Of a DNA stretch of 64,000 nt, positions 61,616 through 64,000 are shown piece by piece. Position 1 is the stretch's first letter, and every line of letters starts with the position of its first letter. The notes under the pieces are model-generated. The model made no database searches and was not told the origin of the DNA. It was given only the letters and a program-made list of their open reading frames with translations. The position numbers were made by a program, and so were the translations under genes. The stretch comes from Pezicula radicicola (taxonomy: Eukaryota; Ascomycota; Leotiomycetes; Helotiales; Dermateaceae), in the NCBI GenBank assembly GCA_003008705.1, contig PDUO01000065.1, positions 1-64,000 of the forward strand. Direction: 5' to 3'.

Positions 61616-62331
61616 ATGGATTTATGGGCTATCATGTTGTTGGCTCTCATAAGCGGTGCCATGGCAAAGACCGATCTGACAGGATGCACATCATCCGATA
61701 TCAGTTCGCCATCTGGTGCTAGTGTAATCTGGTACGTCGAATCGAACGGTGAGCTGTGTAGCTTCTTGGATTGTGGAGGCGGGACAGCTCCACCGAAAAC
61801 TACAGGTTGGTGTTGGAGAAGCCTAACCTGCTAGATCAAGAAGACTGACTGATCCACACAGTTCCTGGATGCCCACTTTATTCAGGAACGGCAACCTATT
61901 CTCCAAGTTATCTTCCGGGCTTTAATGCCGGTGCTGCGAGCACTCCTGCAACTTCTACCAGCTTTGAAGCTGCCACTGCGATTGCTCCTTCCACCGTTAT
62001 GATCACGGGATCCCTGGCGACAGAGACTGAATCGACTTTCGTCAGCTCTGCTAGCACAACCGAGTCTGCATCAACCTCTGTCACTTTCCTCTCGGGCACC
62101 GTCTCTGAATCAGCTTCGGTATCAACATCACGCACTAGCTCAACCTCCGCATCCACGACTTCGAAACTAAGCACCTCAACCCAGAGCAAATCAACTTCAA
62201 GCACCTCTACCTCGACGGGAACAGCCGCAGCAGCTTCCAGCACCGGTAATGTTGGTGCAACTTCGTCAGTGAACGTACTCGCCCCGGGCCTCATTGGAGC
62301 TATGGCTGCAAGTTTCGCTTTCTTTCTATGA
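61616..62331 (+). CDS. GPI-anchored protein with N-terminal Cys domain
   Basis: Two exons, 61616-61805 and 61862-62331, encode 219 aa; the 56-nt intron starts GTTGGT and ends ACACAG. A signal peptide ends near GAMA. A compact conserved head follows, ELCSFLDCGGGTAPPKTT joined across the splice to VPGCPLYSGTATYSPSYLPG. A Ser/Thr stalk and a hydrophobic tail (GLIGAMAASFAFFL) provide the GPI signal. Similar fungal proteins are often loosely annotated as siderophore-related, but nothing here supports an enzymatic role. It is likely a wall or plasma-membrane protein. Confidence 0.84.
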
Positions 62332-62954
62332 TCACCGCATCGATATATCCATTACATGCTCAATGAGATCGATTGCAGACACCATGACTTGCAGAATGCC
62401 CAGGAGGCCTAGCAGGTAGAGGATAATTCTTGCTGCAGATTTTGCTGCATGGCCTGCAGTCACGATTCGGAAACCCACAGAACGAAGATGACCAGCCAGA
62501 GTATTGGGAGGCGTAATTGGTGGAATTGGGAAAATAAAGCAGCCTATGGACCATGGAGATGGGACTCGCTATTGGTTTTCTAGTGTTGCAATGTGACAAA
62601 CCTATAACTCCAATGAACATGTAAATACTACGAGGCCTAGAACTCGTGCGAGGAATACCAGCAGCAATATATGTTGCTACCCTTATTGGGCGTGAGAGCT
62701 GTTGTTACTCGACCTCGCAACCGGAGGGCGGGGTTGTTTGTTTATTGGCTCAAGACGCTTCGATTCGGGGAGGTGTTGGCTGCCCGAAGATTTTGAAGCG
62801 GTCGGGCTCCAAAGACGACATGCAACAAAAACAACAAAGAATTTGCCTTGTGTCACGGTGCCACCTTGAAATAGGTGGTGGCATACCTATCTCTCATCCT
62901 CCTTAAGGTCGCTATTTCTACTGTAACTCTTACAATAAGTCATAATAGTAGCGC
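62332..62954. other. intergenic
   Basis: This holds the 3' flank of the GPI protein gene. Nothing specific is visible. Confidence 0.55.
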
Positions 62955-63500
62955 TTAGGAGTGCATGTCTCGTAGTGCTTTTTGAAACTGCTTGAACCCT
63001 CGAACCGCTTTACGACAATTCACGCATTTTTGAGAGCCACTCATGTCGCAAGTCTTTTCGTGCTTCTCTATTGCTCCGGATATATGTATGGTGCATGAGT
63101 GACACACAAGCCATGTGACGTGCAAGCCTCTTCGAGCTCGCCGCTTGTGAGGTAAGTTACCTGACTTAATCAAGTGAGTTATCTAAGTTAAGACTAGGTA
63201 GCCTAAATTAAGCAAGTTAGCTATGTTCAAATTAAGAACTTACCCAAAGTAAGTTACTGAAGTAGGTAAGTTACAGTACTTAAATCAAATGAGTTACCAC
63301 AAGGTCACGACTTCGTCAGAATCCACTTTGCTAGTACCAAAGATCATTTTTAGCAATGTACAAGTATGAGGAGCCGATCTATAAGTTTGTGTCATTTTAT
63401 GTAGCCCTCACGGTATTTACTGCAACTGAATTTGGACATACCATTGCAAGACTTCTGGTGTTCTCTCAAGCTCGGTAAGTGATGGGAGCACCAAGATTGT
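62955..63500 (-). pseudogene. degenerate zinc-finger remnants
   Basis: Downstream of the small zinc-finger gene, and on the same strand, two more finger-like pieces appear in broken frames. One, near 63420-63500, reads SLREHQKSCNGMSKFSCSKY. The other, 63173-62955, reads VCHSCTIHISGAIEKHEKTC and CVNCRKAVRGF. Both keep the CxxC/HxxxxC style of the intact fingers. No continuous frame or clean splice path joins them to the upstream gene, and a repeat-rich stretch lies between them. They could be decayed exons of a once longer multi-finger gene, or unannotated real exons. Confidence 0.45.
63140..63300. repeat. degenerate TAAGTTA-rich repeat tract
   Basis: About 160 bp is built from variants of GTAAGTTAC/CTAAGTTA in both orientations (for example TAAGTTACCT, AGTAAGTTACTGA, GGTAAGTTACAG, TTAAGAACTTACC). 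It interrupts the zinc-finger remnants. It looks like an old simple repeat or the scar of a small insertion. Confidence 0.6.
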
Positions 63501-63518
63501 TAATACGGGTTATGCCAA

Positions 63519-63635
63519 TATTCTGAGATTGTCCCTGGCAGTCGCTGTCCTTTTCAAGTCCTGGTATCTATGGCATTTCTCCCGGCTCTTCAGTATTCAG
63601 AGATTGTCCCTGACAGTTGCTGTCTTTTTCATGTC
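63519..63635. repeat. 75-bp direct duplication
   Basis: A 42-bp block at 63519-63560 recurs at 63594-63635 with six differences. The offset is 75 bp, or 25 codons, so the second copy stays in frame with the zinc-finger gene. It duplicates the segment EKDSNCQGQS / EKDSDCQGQS, with a TAG stop between the two. Confidence 0.85.
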
Positions 63636-63950
63636 TTCTCAAATCTCCCTTCGTGTTGAATCTCTCTTTACAGTTGGACTTCTTGCATGTATACCTAAAA
63701 CAATTCTTCAAGTGTCGATGCATACTATATTTATGCTTGAAAGTCTTGCTGCACACTTCGCTGTTTGTGCATGGCCATTCCTGTTTTGGTTTTGGTTTTG
63801 GTCTCCGTTTCCATTTCCGCAGTCGAGGCACGCCACCTTTTGCAAACTACATACTATGAGCCTAATCTTCAAGACAGCATAACAACAACGTACCTTTTGT
63901 TCTACTTCATGTATCGAGTCACACCTGCTTTCTGCCAAAAGACATGGCAT
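63568..63950 (-). CDS. small C2H2/C2HC zinc-finger protein
   Basis: Two exons on the minus strand, 63950-63894 and 63846-63568, encode 111 aa; the 47-nt intron starts GTACGT and ends TATGTAG. A basic stretch KWKRRPKPKPK could be a nuclear signal. Finger 1 is C-x5-C-x11-H-x3-C (CTNSEVCSKTFKHKYSMHRH). Finger 2 is C-x4-C-x12-H-x5-C (CKKSNCKERFNTKGDLRRHE). Both end in Cys instead of the second His. The frame stops at a TAG between the two copies of a 75-bp duplication, so the protein may be truncated. The first exon is at the window edge and an upstream exon is possible. Confidence 0.6.
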
Positions 63951-64000
63951 ATTACTATGCGCTGGGTTCGAACATCTCCCCCGTGAGTCATCGTAACATC

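Noticed and set aside
63955..64000. tRNA T-arm-like GGTTCGAAC near the right edge
   Set aside because: The flanking bases do not form a T-stem or acceptor stem, and no matching 5' half is present.
1..64000. CRISPR array, operon or secondary-metabolite cluster
   Set aside because: This is a eukaryotic genome; no spaced direct-repeat array and no polyketide, peptide or terpene synthase gene is present.

Overview
The window reads as a chromosome arm from a filamentous ascomycete (Pezizomycotina). Evidence: short 42-93 nt spliceosomal introns with CTAAY/CTGAY branch points, a fused fungal isopropylmalate isomerase, an FlbA-type RGS protein, a Nur1 nuclear-rim protein, and a hard-edged AT-rich block that looks saturated by repeat-induced point mutation (RIP). 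A Leotiomycetes/Helotiales origin fits the AT-isochore style, but this is inference without any database search.

Layout. 1-4350: gene-free AT-rich isochore in which I could see no CpA, TpG or CpG. 4350-9976: long non-coding stretch, rich in GTAC palindromes, upstream of flbA. 9977-19024: flbA (DEP/RGS), a Sed1/CCG-6-like GPI wall protein, CDC73 of the Paf1 complex, and an unrecognised 556-aa protein. 19025-24580: second gene-poor stretch containing one copy of a 150-bp inverted-repeat element and a G-run cluster. 24581-36799: dense housekeeping block with LEU1-type isopropylmalate isomerase, an unknown His-cluster protein, NUR1 and VMA7 (divergent, 271 bp apart), NPC2, a DUF7053-type protein and a GPI-anchored protein. 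36800-39530: gene-free, with the second copy of the 150-bp element. 39531-52195: JEN1-like carboxylate transporter, secreted tyrosinase, intron-containing tRNA-Leu(AAG), F-box protein, a 62-aa membrane protein and a DHA1-type MFS transporter. 53966-57277: two-finger transcription factor with fungal TF domain and three SUMO-consensus motifs. 57278-61615: gene-free. 61616-64000: a third GPI-anchored protein and a small, partly duplicated and decaying zinc-finger locus.

The genes do not form one pathway or a biosynthetic cluster. Themes that recur are cell surface (three GPI proteins, tyrosinase), transport (JEN1, DHA1, NPC2), signalling and transcription (FlbA, CDC73, C2H2 factor, zinc-finger locus) and primary metabolism (LEU1, V-ATPase). 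All exon boundaries were derived by hand from splice consensus, reading frame and family similarity recalled from memory. The most distinctive non-genic signals are the dinucleotide-purged isochore, the two-copy inverted-repeat element and the decaying zinc-finger locus with an in-frame 75-bp duplication.
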